This document shows positions 16,187 to 26,060 of a stretch of 39,074 nt of DNA, in pieces. The translations under genes were made by a program, and so were the position numbers. This DNA comes from an uncultured Clostridia bacterium. Its GTDB lineage: Bacteria; Bacillota; Clostridia; Oscillospirales; Acutalibacteraceae. How positions within the stretch are numbered: position 1 is the first letter of the stretch; each line of letters begins with the position of its first letter. The notes under the pieces were generated by a model, which had not been told where the DNA came from, made no database searches, and saw only the letters and a program-made list of their open reading frames with translations. The DNA is taken from the NCBI GenBank assembly GCA_905235625.1, contig CAJOLX010000010.1, positions 1-39,074 on the forward strand, given 5' to 3'.

Positions 16187-16873
16187 TTACTCGGTTATCG
16201 TGTTGTCCCACGCTTTTGAAAATCTCTCGATGCCGTAATCCGTGAACGGATGATAGAAGCTGTCTTTAAACACCTGAAGACCGGCGGTCACGATGTCAGC
16301 TCCGGCAACGGCGCAGTCAACTATCTGTTTGCCGTTTCTGACGGCGGCGCAGATTATCTGAGTTTCGCCGAGATAGCCGTAATTCGCGTAAATCTCAACT
16401 ATATCGTTGATGTACTGCGCGCAGTCCTCGCCGCTGTTCTCTTTCCAGCCGATGAAGGGAGAAACGAAGAGAGAGCCGTTTTTGGCGGCTATGAGAGCCT
16501 GAGAAGCGGAAAAGACGAGGGTGAGATTCGTTCTTATGCCCTCTTGCTCAAGCCTGCGGGCGGCGGTAATGCCCGCCTCGGTGCAGGGGATTTTTATGAC
16601 GAAGTTTTTGCACATTGCGGATATTTTTTCAGCCATGGCGACCATTTCGTCGGGGTCGTCAAGGTGAGGATTTATCTCAACCGAAATCGGGAATACGTCC
16701 CAGCCCTCGATGCCTTTTTCTTTAACAAAATCCGCAAGCTCGCCGATTACGGTGTAAAACGGCTTGCCGCTGTTCATTATATGATTGGGGTTTGTGGTGA
16801 CGCCGTCGATGCCGAAGGTGTCATACGCTTCCCTTATCTCATCGATTTTTGCGCTGTCAAGAAAGTATTTCAT
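16187..16873 (-). CDS. TalC/FSA-type transaldolase, probable 6-deoxy-6-sulfofructose transaldolase
   Basis: A 228-residue single-domain (beta/alpha)8 class I aldolase of the small transaldolase/fructose-6-phosphate aldolase group. MKYFLDSAK at the N-terminus, GVTTNPNHI (24-32) and the Schiff-base Lys94 in FVIKIPCTEAG are diagnostic, as are RTNLTLVFSASQALIA and the C-terminal tail YGIERFSKAWD. In the sulfo-TAL pathway this enzyme moves a dihydroxyacetone unit from sulfofructose to glyceraldehyde-3-phosphate, giving fructose-6-phosphate and sulfolactaldehyde. The start overlaps the end of the GH31 gene by 17 nt, and its GGAGGAA ribosome site lies inside that gene, 8-9 nt from the ATG at 16873. 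Acting on a sulfosugar is inferred from the cassette; an ordinary transaldolase or FSA cannot be excluded by sequence alone. Confidence 0.85.
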   Translation of the reverse strand: MKYFLDSAKIDEIREAYDTFGIDGVTTNPNHIMNSGKPFYTVIGELADFVKEKGIEGWDVFPISVEINPHLDDPDEMVAMAEKISAMCKNFVIKIPCTEAGITAARRLEQEGIRTNLTLVFSASQALIAAKNGSLFVSPFIGWKENSGEDCAQYINDIVEIYANYGYLGETQIICAAVRNGKQIVDCAVAGADIVTAGLQVFKDSFYHPFTDYGIERFSKAWDNTITE

Positions 16874-18875
16874 TATAAAATTCCTCCGTTTTCTTAATTG
16901 TATCCAAAGCCTTTTTATCGGCGTTTTTCCTGTAAAATACCGGTATCGTGCCGAGCGGAGCGGAAACCTCGTATTCGCCGCCCGTATATTCTTCGCCCGT
17001 GCCGAGCCTTATCCACTCGTCCCCGGGCAGATAAACCTTTCGGCTTTTCGCGTTTCTTTCAAGCACGGGAGCTACGAGAATATCTCTGCCCAGAAGGTAT
17101 TCGCTGCTCTCGGTGTAAGCTCTTTCTTCATCGTAATAGAAGAAGAGCGGTCTTACCATGCCCACGCCCGTTTCGGAATTTTGAGCGGACAGGTCTTTGA
17201 GGTAAGGGGCGAGAGAAGCGTGAATGCGGCTCATCTTTGCCTGATGGAGCAGCGTTTTTTCGCTCGCGTCAAACTGAGCGTTCAAATCGGGATTGTTGCC
17301 CTCGTGGCTTCTCATAAGCGGGCTGAAGGCGTTCATTTCGCCCCAGCGCATAAAGAGCTCCTCGCTGCGGCGCAGTTTTTTGAAGGTGGTGTAGCCTCCC
17401 GTGTCGGAGTGGCTCACTCCGAAGCCGCTGCACGTGAGCGACAGCATGGCGGGTATTACCGAAGGCATGCCGTAATCTATCGAAAAGTCAACGTGATTGT
17501 CGCCGTTCCACATCAAGGTGGAATAAGCCGTAGTGCCGGTGAAGCCCGCTCTCGTGAAGAAGGTCACGTCGTTTAAAACGCCCGCTTCCTCGAGCGCCTC
17601 GCGGTTGAGCAGAGCCCAGCGCGCGGGCCAGGTGTTATGGGCAAGCTCAGCGCTTTCGCCCGAATACAGCACGGCGTCGGTAGGCAGATATTCGCCGAAA
17701 TCAGCCATCCAGCCCGAAAAGCCGAAATCAATCATATTCTTTTTGATAATGCCCTTGAGCCATTCGCGCGCCTCGGGGTTGGTTAAATCCACTATCGCGG
17801 CGGGGAAGGTGGTAATCGTTACCATATAGTCTTCGCCGTCTTTGTTTTTAACGCAGTAGCCCTTTTCTTTGGCAATTTGGTAGAGCGGTTTTTCTATGGC
17901 GAGGAAGGTGTTGCAGTAGCCCATTACCCTTATGTTGCTTTGCCTTAAGCGTTTTATGCTCTCGTCAAGCCCGGGGTAAAGCTCGCTGTCCCACTCCCAG
18001 TTCCATTGAAGCTGTTTGCCGAACGAGGTTATTCTGCGGCCCTCCCAGTCCTGTATCCAGGCTCCGGCAACCTTTGTGCCGCAGTCAAGGCAGCGGTTTA
18101 TTTTGCTCTCCATTATTTCGGTGCCGCCCTGTATGCCGAGAATAACTCCGCCGTAAACCCAATCGGGCAGGGGAGGCTGTCTGCCGATAAGCCCGGTGAG
18201 CCCCGAAAGCACCTGCTCAAAAGTATCGCCGAAGCCGACGTAGAAATCGGACACGCTGTCAAATTTAAGCGTGTGCCTGTCGCCGGCGGTAAAGTCAAAC
18301 TCGCTCCTCGCCGTCGTTTCGGAATGGAACCAGTATTTGCGGCTCGAAATGAAGGTCGGCTGAGCGTAGTAGGTTTCGTATTTTGAGTATTTTTCTTTCC
18401 TTTTCCCGTCTTTTATGCCGAGAGAGGTTTTTCTGATTTTTCTCGCGATGCAGCGCTCGTTTTCGTGCTCCGCGACCCAGTTGTCGGTTTTAACTCCTCT
18501 CAGGTCAAACTCACTGAAGGTTTCGCCCGTGCCGTAAACGTGCTCATCGGGCAGAGCGGGCAGAGTGACGATGAGCCTGTTGTATTCGTCAAGCTCTTCA
18601 AAATGAACCTTGAGCGTGTCGTCCGAAAGAGTGAGCACTGCTCTGCCCTTATCAAAAAGCAGAAGAGCGCCTTTATCGTAAACGGAAATCCGCTTTATTC
18701 TGAAGCAGTCCTCCGAGAAGGTTTTTTCCTTTATTTTGAAGCTCCCCTTGCGCATCTCATAGCTGTTTTCCGCCTTCCTGACGGTCACGGGATGCTCGCC
18801 GGGAGATATTGTGTGAATTACTTTTCCGTTTCTTACAAGCTTCAGCCTGTCATCTGTCATTTTAAAGGACAGCAA
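16857..18875 (-). CDS. GH31 glycosidase, YihQ-like sulfoquinovosidase homologue with an altered sulfonate pocket
   Basis: A 672-residue retaining alpha-glycosidase that closely tracks E. coli YihQ through the catalytic core. The nucleophile is Asp392 in GWMADFGEYLPTDAV and the acid/base is Asp459 in MWNGDNHVDFSIDYG, with HSDTGGYTT at 489-497 and RSHEGNNPD. Of the five YihQ sulfonate-pocket residues as I recall them (Q262, Q288, R301, W304, Y508), the equivalents here are Gln249, Gln275, Gln288, Trp291 and Tyr495, so only the Arg is replaced. The codon is a clear CAG. The TTG at 18875 is preferred because AGGGG lies 8 nt upstream; an in-frame ATG at 18860 lacks a ribosome site. There is no signal peptide, so it acts after import. 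It heads the six-gene cassette. Expected role: release of sulfoquinovose from its glycosides, with specificity uncertain. Confidence 0.88.
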   Translation of the reverse strand: MLSFKMTDDRLKLVRNGKVIHTISPGEHPVTVRKAENSYEMRKGSFKIKEKTFSEDCFRIKRISVYDKGALLLFDKGRAVLTLSDDTLKVHFEELDEYNRLIVTLPALPDEHVYGTGETFSEFDLRGVKTDNWVAEHENERCIARKIRKTSLGIKDGKRKEKYSKYETYYAQPTFISSRKYWFHSETTARSEFDFTAGDRHTLKFDSVSDFYVGFGDTFEQVLSGLTGLIGRQPPLPDWVYGGVILGIQGGTEIMESKINRCLDCGTKVAGAWIQDWEGRRITSFGKQLQWNWEWDSELYPGLDESIKRLRQSNIRVMGYCNTFLAIEKPLYQIAKEKGYCVKNKDGEDYMVTITTFPAAIVDLTNPEAREWLKGIIKKNMIDFGFSGWMADFGEYLPTDAVLYSGESAELAHNTWPARWALLNREALEEAGVLNDVTFFTRAGFTGTTAYSTLMWNGDNHVDFSIDYGMPSVIPAMLSLTCSGFGVSHSDTGGYTTFKKLRRSEELFMRWGEMNAFSPLMRSHEGNNPDLNAQFDASEKTLLHQAKMSRIHASLAPYLKDLSAQNSETGVGMVRPLFFYYDEERAYTESSEYLLGRDILVAPVLERNAKSRKVYLPGDEWIRLGTGEEYTGGEYEVSAPLGTIPVFYRKNADKKALDTIKKTEEFYNEILS

Positions 18876-18909
18876 ACTATCCGCCCCTTTTCTGATTTAA
18901 TCGCTCAAT

Positions 18910-18938
18910 ATAATAACAAAAATTTTTAAAAATATCAA
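18910..18938 (-). promoter_or_regulatory. Sigma-A promoter of the sulfosugar cassette with possible operator palindromes
   Basis: On the minus strand TTGATA (18938-18933), a 17-nt spacer, then TATTAT (18915-18910). The spacer contains the 12-bp palindrome ATTTTTAAAAAT. A GC palindrome CCGCGCGCGG (18940-18949) lies just upstream of the -35. Either could be a regulator site, but no regulator gene is nearby. The rest of the 18876-19055 gap holds GC-rich imperfect repeats (GCGCGG) and nothing coding that I can see. Confidence 0.65.
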
Positions 18939-19055
18939 CCCGCGCGCGGATTTATTTTTATATTACTTTGCAATAAGCGCCCGCGCGGAAGCTTTGCGCG
19001 GCGTTTCGGATCGGGTTCTGCTTGCAAATTTGCCGCCGAATCGGCATAAACAGCC

Positions 19056-19100
19056 GAAAAAGCCGCCTGCCCCCGGCGGTAAAGCCGAGGACAGGCGACT
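19056..19100 (-). terminator. Intrinsic terminator of gdhA
   Basis: On the minus strand about 16 bp of stem (GTCGCCTGTCCTCGGC pairing with GCCGGGGGCAGGCGGC, three G-U pairs) closes the loop TTTACC and is followed by TTTTTC. It lies about 45 nt beyond the gdhA stop and insulates the sulfosugar cassette promoter from nitrogen-gene read-through. Confidence 0.88.
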
Positions 19101-19142
19101 CACAAACAAGTATATCAAAATCAAAGGTAAGGTCTGAATAAA

Positions 19143-20555
<1,413 letters not shown>

Positions 20556-20567
20556 TTAACCGCGGAT

Positions 20568-21149
20568 TTAATCTCCGTCGATAATTTCCTGAGCGACGAG
20601 AGCCTTTGAACGTCTTGAGTCCATGGCCTCTTTCTCAATGTATCTGTGAGCCTCCGGCTCGCTCATTCCCTTCTTTTCAACGAGAACGAATTTCGCCTTG
20701 CTCACGAGCTTTGTTTCGGCGAGCTTGTCCTGCAGCTTAGCAAGGCGCTTCTCTTCGTTAAGAAGCCTTGAGCTTGCGGCGCAGGCGAGCTTAACCGCTT
20801 TGTAGAGCTCGTCTTTGGTTATGGGCTTTGACACGGTCAAAACGCCGAAATCCTCAACCTTTTCGCACATCCTGTCATACATGTCGCTTTTGACCATGAG
20901 TATCACCGCTGTGTGCGAATTCTGAGTGGAATCGATTGCAAAGTCGGTTCCGAATTCATCCGGCAGGGGAGTGTCCACAAGTATCACGTCGTAAACGCAT
21001 TGAAGCAGCTTTCGCTTTGCCTCGCCCGCGCTTAACGCGGAGTCCACCTGACCGAGGGAAAAAGAGCCGAGCATCGCCGTGAGAAGCCCTGAGCTTTGCT
21101 GCTTGCCGCTCACGACAAGCAAGCTGAAGCTTCGTTTTCGGCTTGGCAT
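20568..21149 (-). CDS. ANTAR-domain RNA-binding antiterminator with a degenerate receiver
   Basis: A 193-residue protein with an N-terminal response-regulator-like domain (about 8-125) and a C-terminal ANTAR helical bundle (about 135-190: ETKLVSKAKFVLVEKKGMSE, then AHRYIEKEAMDSR). The receiver keeps Asp59 in VILVDTPLP and the Lys of VSKPITKDEL. It lacks the usual N-terminal acidic pair (LVVSGKQQ instead), so normal phosphorylation is doubtful. ANTAR proteins bind paired hexaloop hairpins in leader RNA and block terminators. In clostridia such a gene (NitR type) follows glutamine synthetase. Here it starts 21 nt after glnA with GGGAGG as ribosome site, and a candidate target lies in the glnA leader. 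I infer nitrogen-dependent antitermination. Confidence 0.9.
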   Translation of the reverse strand: MPSRKRSFSLLVVSGKQQSSGLLTAMLGSFSLGQVDSALSAGEAKRKLLQCVYDVILVDTPLPDEFGTDFAIDSTQNSHTAVILMVKSDMYDRMCEKVEDFGVLTVSKPITKDELYKAVKLACAASSRLLNEEKRLAKLQDKLAETKLVSKAKFVLVEKKGMSEPEAHRYIEKEAMDSRRSKALVAQEIIDGD

Positions 21150-21170
21150 ATATTTTCCTCCCTTCGGCTG

Positions 21171-22379
21171 TTACGCCTTACAGGAAGCGTATATGTCGAT
21201 AACTCTCTTCGGGATAACGCTTTTAACAAATTCGCTGCCGCCCGCGTTTTTCATCGCTTCGCCGAGCGAAAGCGGAAGAGTTTTGATGCCGTCAAAATCT
21301 TTGGGAACGGCTCTGAAGAGATTTGCGTTTGTCGGCGGGGGAGGGGTCATGCCCTTCTCTATGCCTTCTATGCCGGCGTAAATGAGCAGTGCGCAGGCGA
21401 GATAGGGGTTCGCCGTCGCGTCGGGGGAGCGCAGCTCCATCCTTCTGCTGCCTGCCGGTATTCTGATAAGCTGAGAGCGGTTTTGCTCCGACCAGGTGAT
21501 GAACTTGGGCGCTTTTTTGGAGCCGAGCCTGCGGTAGGATTCTTCGGTGGGGTTGAGAAACGCGGTTATTTCCGCAATCCTGTTAAGAATGCCCGCCATG
21601 AAAGGATCGAGGCAATCCTCGCCGCTTTTGCTCTCAACGGAAATATTCATGTGAAGCCCGCTTCCGCTTTCTTCGGGCAGGGGCTTGGGCGAAAAGTCCG
21701 CGTAAAGGCCGTATTGCTCCGCCATTGCGGACACGACCGACCTGAAGGTTACGGAATTGTCCGCCGCGCTCAAGGGGTCGCTGTATTTGAAATCTATCTC
21801 GTGCTGACCGGGGCCTTCCTCGTGATGCGAAGCTTCCGGCAGAATGCCCATTTCGCTCAGCGACAGGCAAATCTCTCTGCGAACGTTTACGCCTCTGTCA
21901 TCGGGAGCGATGTCCATATATCCGGCTCTGTCGTGAGGAATTTTGGTGGGGTAGCCCTCGTCGTCCGTTCTGAAAAGATAAAATTCGTGCTCCGGGCCGA
22001 AGCTTACGCTATAGCCTTTTTCGTCTGCGTAAGCGACCGCGTCCTTGAGAATTTTGCGGCAGTCGGCTTCAAACGGCGTGCCGTCGGGATAGCGTATGTC
22101 GCAATACATTCTCACCACCTTGCCCTGAGAAGGTCTCCAGGGAAGAACCGCGAGAGTGGAGGGGTCGGGGAAAAGGAAAAGATCGCTTTTTTCTTCGCTG
22201 CCGAAGCCTTTTATCGCGGAAGCGTCAAACGCTATACCGCTCTCGAAGGCTCTGTCAAGCTCGGAAATCATGATGGACACGTTTTTCTGCCTGCCGTAAA
22301 CGTCGCAAAAGGCAAGCCTGATAAAGGAAACGTCCTCTTGCTCGAGGCAGTCCTTCACTTCGGACACTGTGTAATTCAT
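21171..22379 (-). CDS. glnA: Glutamine synthetase, type I
   Basis: ATP-dependent amidation of glutamate to glutamine. From the ATG at 22379 the protein has 402 residues, somewhat shorter than the roughly 440 of GSI-alpha enzymes. This start is preferred because AAGGAG sits 10 nt upstream, the mapped promoter leaves a coherent leader, and the N-terminal beta-grasp reads MNYTVSEVKDCLEQEDVSFI. Catalytic marks are FGPEHEFYLF, EASHHEEGPGQHEIDF, GSGLHMNIS, NRSQLIRIPAG and RRMELRSPDATANPYLA. The Tyr adenylylation loop of proteobacterial enzymes is not recognisable. It is followed by the ANTAR gene and gdhA in the same direction and is controlled by a leader attenuator. Confidence 0.95.
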   Translation of the reverse strand: MNYTVSEVKDCLEQEDVSFIRLAFCDVYGRQKNVSIMISELDRAFESGIAFDASAIKGFGSEEKSDLFLFPDPSTLAVLPWRPSQGKVVRMYCDIRYPDGTPFEADCRKILKDAVAYADEKGYSVSFGPEHEFYLFRTDDEGYPTKIPHDRAGYMDIAPDDRGVNVRREICLSLSEMGILPEASHHEEGPGQHEIDFKYSDPLSAADNSVTFRSVVSAMAEQYGLYADFSPKPLPEESGSGLHMNISVESKSGEDCLDPFMAGILNRIAEITAFLNPTEESYRRLGSKKAPKFITWSEQNRSQLIRIPAGSRRMELRSPDATANPYLACALLIYAGIEGIEKGMTPPPPTNANLFRAVPKDFDGIKTLPLSLGEAMKNAGGSEFVKSVIPKRVIDIYASCKA

Positions 22380-22402
22380 AGCACTCAAGCTCCTTAAAAG
22401 AT

Positions 22403-22454
22403 AAAAAGCACCCATTGAGTGCCGTAATTTCGCAGCCAATGAACGCCTTTGTTC
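22403..22454 (-). promoter_or_regulatory. glnA leader attenuator: ANTAR-type hexaloop hairpin and terminator
   Basis: Read on the minus strand from the predicted start near 22454. Hairpin 1 is GAAC-AAAGGC-GTTC (22454-22441), whose six-base loop has A at position 1 and G at position 4, the published ANTAR target rule. It is followed by an intrinsic terminator, GCACTC-AAT-GGGTGC (22422-22408) plus TTTTT (22407-22403), just before the ribosome site. An alternative pairing of ATTG (22440-22437) with CAAT (22417-22414), enclosing GCTG/CGGC, would use up the terminator's 5' arm. A second small hairpin in this region has loop AAATTA, with A1 but not G4. The attenuator reading is inference. Confidence 0.72.
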
Positions 22455-22460
22455 TTTAGA

Positions 22461-22489
22461 ATTATATTATCTGCATTGAATTATGTCAA
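22461..22489 (-). promoter_or_regulatory. Consensus sigma-A promoter of glnA
   Basis: On the minus strand a perfect TTGACA (22489-22484), a 17-nt spacer, and a perfect TATAAT (22466-22461). Such a strong core promoter fits control after initiation, through the leader terminator, rather than by activation. The 22490-22601 stretch between this and the asnB promoter has several TTGCA/TTGTA words but nothing else I can name. Confidence 0.9.
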
Positions 22490-22601
22490 CTGTTTTTGCC
22501 TTCCTTTCGGGATATTCTGTCATTTGCACAAAAAACGGTTTATATTGCAGCGGGGGGTTGTAAAAATTGCAAAAATATGCCGAAAGCGGCGGGAATTGTT
22601 A

Positions 22602-22630
22602 TTGACAATGCATTATCGCTGTGCTAAAAT
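22602..22630 (+). promoter_or_regulatory. Sigma-A promoter of asnB
   Basis: TTGACA (22602-22607), a 17-nt spacer, TAAAAT (22625-22630). It diverges from the glnA promoter. The start of transcription is predicted at about 22637, only a few bases before a strong terminator hairpin. Confidence 0.85.
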
Positions 22631-22642
22631 TGCACGAGTAAA

Positions 22643-22682
22643 GGCAAGGGCGCCGGTTAACGGCTCCCTTGCCCTCTTTTTT
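22643..22682 (+). terminator. Promoter-proximal intrinsic terminator in the asnB leader
   Basis: GGCAAGGG (22643-22650) pairs perfectly with CCCTTGCC (22666-22673). An inner GCCG/CGGC stem closes the loop GTTAA, and a CTCTTTTTT tract follows (22675-22682). The hairpin lies between the asnB promoter and its ribosome site, AAAGGAGG (22687-22694). It therefore looks like an attenuator rather than the end of an upstream gene. No obvious antiterminator partner is visible in the very short leader 5' of it. Confidence 0.8.
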
Positions 22683-22701
22683 GCCGAAAGGAGGCATAAT
22701 C

Positions 22702-24279
22702 GTGTGCAGTTTGATAGGAACGCTGTCGGCTCCCGTCGATCTTGACAAATTCAAAGAAGCATTCAACAAAACCAAATCGAGAGGCCCCGACGACACCCGC
22801 GTGATAAGCGCAGGCACGGGTCTGCTCGGCTTTCATCGCCTCGCCATAATGGATCTTAATGATTCCGGAATGCAGCCTTTTGAGCTTGGTAAAAACAAGC
22901 TGGTTTGCAACGGCGAAATATACGGCTTCCGAAATTTGAAGAAGGAGCTCGAGAAGGAATATGAATTCACAAGCGATTCCGACTGCGAGATTCTGCTTCC
23001 CATGTATGAAAAATACGGCGTTGATATGTTTGCAAAGCTTGACGCCGAATACGCTCTCGTTATTTACGACGGCGAAAAGCAAAAGCTCATAGCCGCGAGA
23101 GACCCCATAGGCATAAGACCTCTGTTTTACGGCTACGACGAAAACGGCGGGATTATATTCGCGAGCGAAGCGAAAAACCTCGTGGGCCTTTGCAAAAAGG
23201 TAATTCCTTTTCCGCCCGGGCATTACTATGACGGCGAAAAATTCGTTTGTTACAGGGATATGACCGCAACCGACACCGTCGTTTCCGGCTCGCTTGACGA
23301 AATATGCAAAAACATTCATGACAAGCTGACCGCGGGCATCGAAAAGAGGCTCGACGCGGACGCTCCGCTCGGCTTTCTGCTCAGCGGCGGGCTTGACAGC
23401 TCCCTTGTGTGCGCCGTGTCGGCAAAGCTGCTCGGCAAGCCCATAAAGACCTTCGCGATAGGCATGGACGAAGACGCCATTGACCTTAAATACGCAAGGC
23501 AGGTGGCGGATTACATAGGCAGCGAACACCGCGAAATCATAATCACCGGTCAGGACGCGATAAACGCCGTTGAAGAGGTCATAGCCGCTCTCGGCACGTT
23601 TGACATCACAACGGTCAGAGCGAGCATAGGCATGTATCTCATCTGCAAAGCAATTCACGAAACCACCGACGTTCGCGTGCTTTTGACGGGCGAAATTTCC
23701 GACGAGCTTTTCGGCTACAAATACACCGATTTCGCGCCCGACGCCGAGAGCTTTCAGCAGGAGGCGTGCAAGAGAGTCAGAGAGCTCTATATGTACGACG
23801 TGCTCAGAGCCGACCGCTGCATTTCCGTAAATTCCATGGAGGCGAGAGTTCCGTTCGGCGACCTCGATTTTGTGCAGTACGTCATGTCGATAGACCCCGA
23901 GCTCAAGATGAACAAATACGGCAAGGGCAAATATCTGCTCAGGCGCGCCTTTGAGGGCGACTATCTGCCCGAGAGCATTCTCATGAGAGAAAAAGCGGCG
24001 TTTTCCGACGCCGTGGGCCATTCGATGGTCGATTACGTCAAGGAATTCGCCGAGAGCGTTTACACCGATGAGGAGTTTGCCGAAAAGAAGGCAAAATACA
24101 CTCACGCGGCGCCGTTCACAAAGGAATCTCTGCTCTACAGGGAAATATTCGAAAAATATTATCCGGGGCAGGGAGAGATGATAAAAGATTTCTGGATGCC
24201 AAACAAGGATTGGGAGGGGTGCAACGTAAACGACCCCTCCGCGAGGGTATTGTCAAACTACGGAGACAGCGGAAAATAA
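22702..24279 (+). CDS. asnB: Asparagine synthetase, glutamine-hydrolysing
   Basis: Makes asparagine from aspartate, ATP and glutamine. I place the start at the GTG at 22702. It leaves Cys as residue 2, the required N-terminal nucleophile of class II amidotransferases (M-CSLIGTLS), and AAAGGAGG lies 7 nt upstream. A start at 22669 would bury that Cys and lie inside the leader terminator. The product is 525 residues. The glutaminase domain (about 2-190) has LLGFHRLAIMDL and ARDPIGIRPLFYG. The synthetase domain has the pyrophosphate loop LSGGLDSSL at 227-235 and the later ARVPFGDLDFVQYVM. It is followed 24 nt later by pyrG, another glutamine-dependent enzyme. Confidence 0.94.
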   Translation: MCSLIGTLSAPVDLDKFKEAFNKTKSRGPDDTRVISAGTGLLGFHRLAIMDLNDSGMQPFELGKNKLVCNGEIYGFRNLKKELEKEYEFTSDSDCEILLPMYEKYGVDMFAKLDAEYALVIYDGEKQKLIAARDPIGIRPLFYGYDENGGIIFASEAKNLVGLCKKVIPFPPGHYYDGEKFVCYRDMTATDTVVSGSLDEICKNIHDKLTAGIEKRLDADAPLGFLLSGGLDSSLVCAVSAKLLGKPIKTFAIGMDEDAIDLKYARQVADYIGSEHREIIITGQDAINAVEEVIAALGTFDITTVRASIGMYLICKAIHETTDVRVLLTGEISDELFGYKYTDFAPDAESFQQEACKRVRELYMYDVLRADRCISVNSMEARVPFGDLDFVQYVMSIDPELKMNKYGKGKYLLRRAFEGDYLPESILMREKAAFSDAVGHSMVDYVKEFAESVYTDEEFAEKKAKYTHAAPFTKESLLYREIFEKYYPGQGEMIKDFWMPNKDWEGCNVNDPSARVLSNYGDSGK

Positions 24280-25911
<1,632 letters not shown>

Positions 25912-25954
25912 TCGGCAATTATCTTTGTTTCTTCAATCAATTTATCAATTACGG

Positions 25955-25998
25955 CAAATCTCCTCTCTTTCTTTTCGACAGGGGGGAGATTTGTTTTT
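25955..25998 (+). terminator. Intrinsic terminator of pyrG
   Basis: CAAATCTCCTCTC (25955-25967) pairs with GGGGGGAGATTTG (25981-25993) over 13 bp with two G-U pairs, and is followed by TTTTT (25994-25998). The rsuA promoter begins 5 nt later. Confidence 0.88.
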
Positions 25999-26002
25999 CG
26001 GC

Positions 26003-26031
26003 TTGACACGGCAGGCGGGCGAGTATAAAAT
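26003..26031 (+). promoter_or_regulatory. Sigma-A promoter of rsuA
   Basis: TTGACA (26003-26008), a 17-nt spacer, TAAAAT (26026-26031). Initiation near 26038 rules out an upstream TTG at 26031 as the start codon and supports the ATG at 26061. Confidence 0.82.
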
Positions 26032-26060
26032 TGAAGCATAAAAGCAAAGGATGTGAGAGG

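Noticed and set aside
18840-18860. The ATG at 18860 as start of the GH31 gene.
   Set aside because: No ribosome site lies before it, while the TTG at 18875 has AGGGG at good spacing. The choice remains open, since TTG starts are less common.
11782-18875. Sulfo-EMP or sulfo-ED sulfoglycolysis as the pathway.
   Set aside because: No sulfofructose kinase, class I/II sulfofructose-phosphate aldolase, dehydratase or KDSG aldolase is present; a transaldolase is.
21096-22397. A 433-codon open frame on the plus strand opposite glnA.
   Set aside because: The glnA motifs and its mapped promoter and leader explain the region; the plus frame looks like translated complement.
22490-22601. Repeated TTGCA-like words between the glnA and asnB promoters as an operator array.
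   Set aside because: Spacing is irregular and the words are short and AT-rich; chance is a sufficient explanation without comparative data.
22669-22701. An upstream ATG start for asnB.
   Set aside because: It lies inside the leader terminator and would place residues before the catalytic Cys that must be N-terminal.
22657-24105. A 482-codon open frame on the minus strand opposite asnB.
   Set aside because: asnB has the catalytic Cys2, LSGGLDSSL and a perfect ribosome site. The opposite frame shows no family motif.
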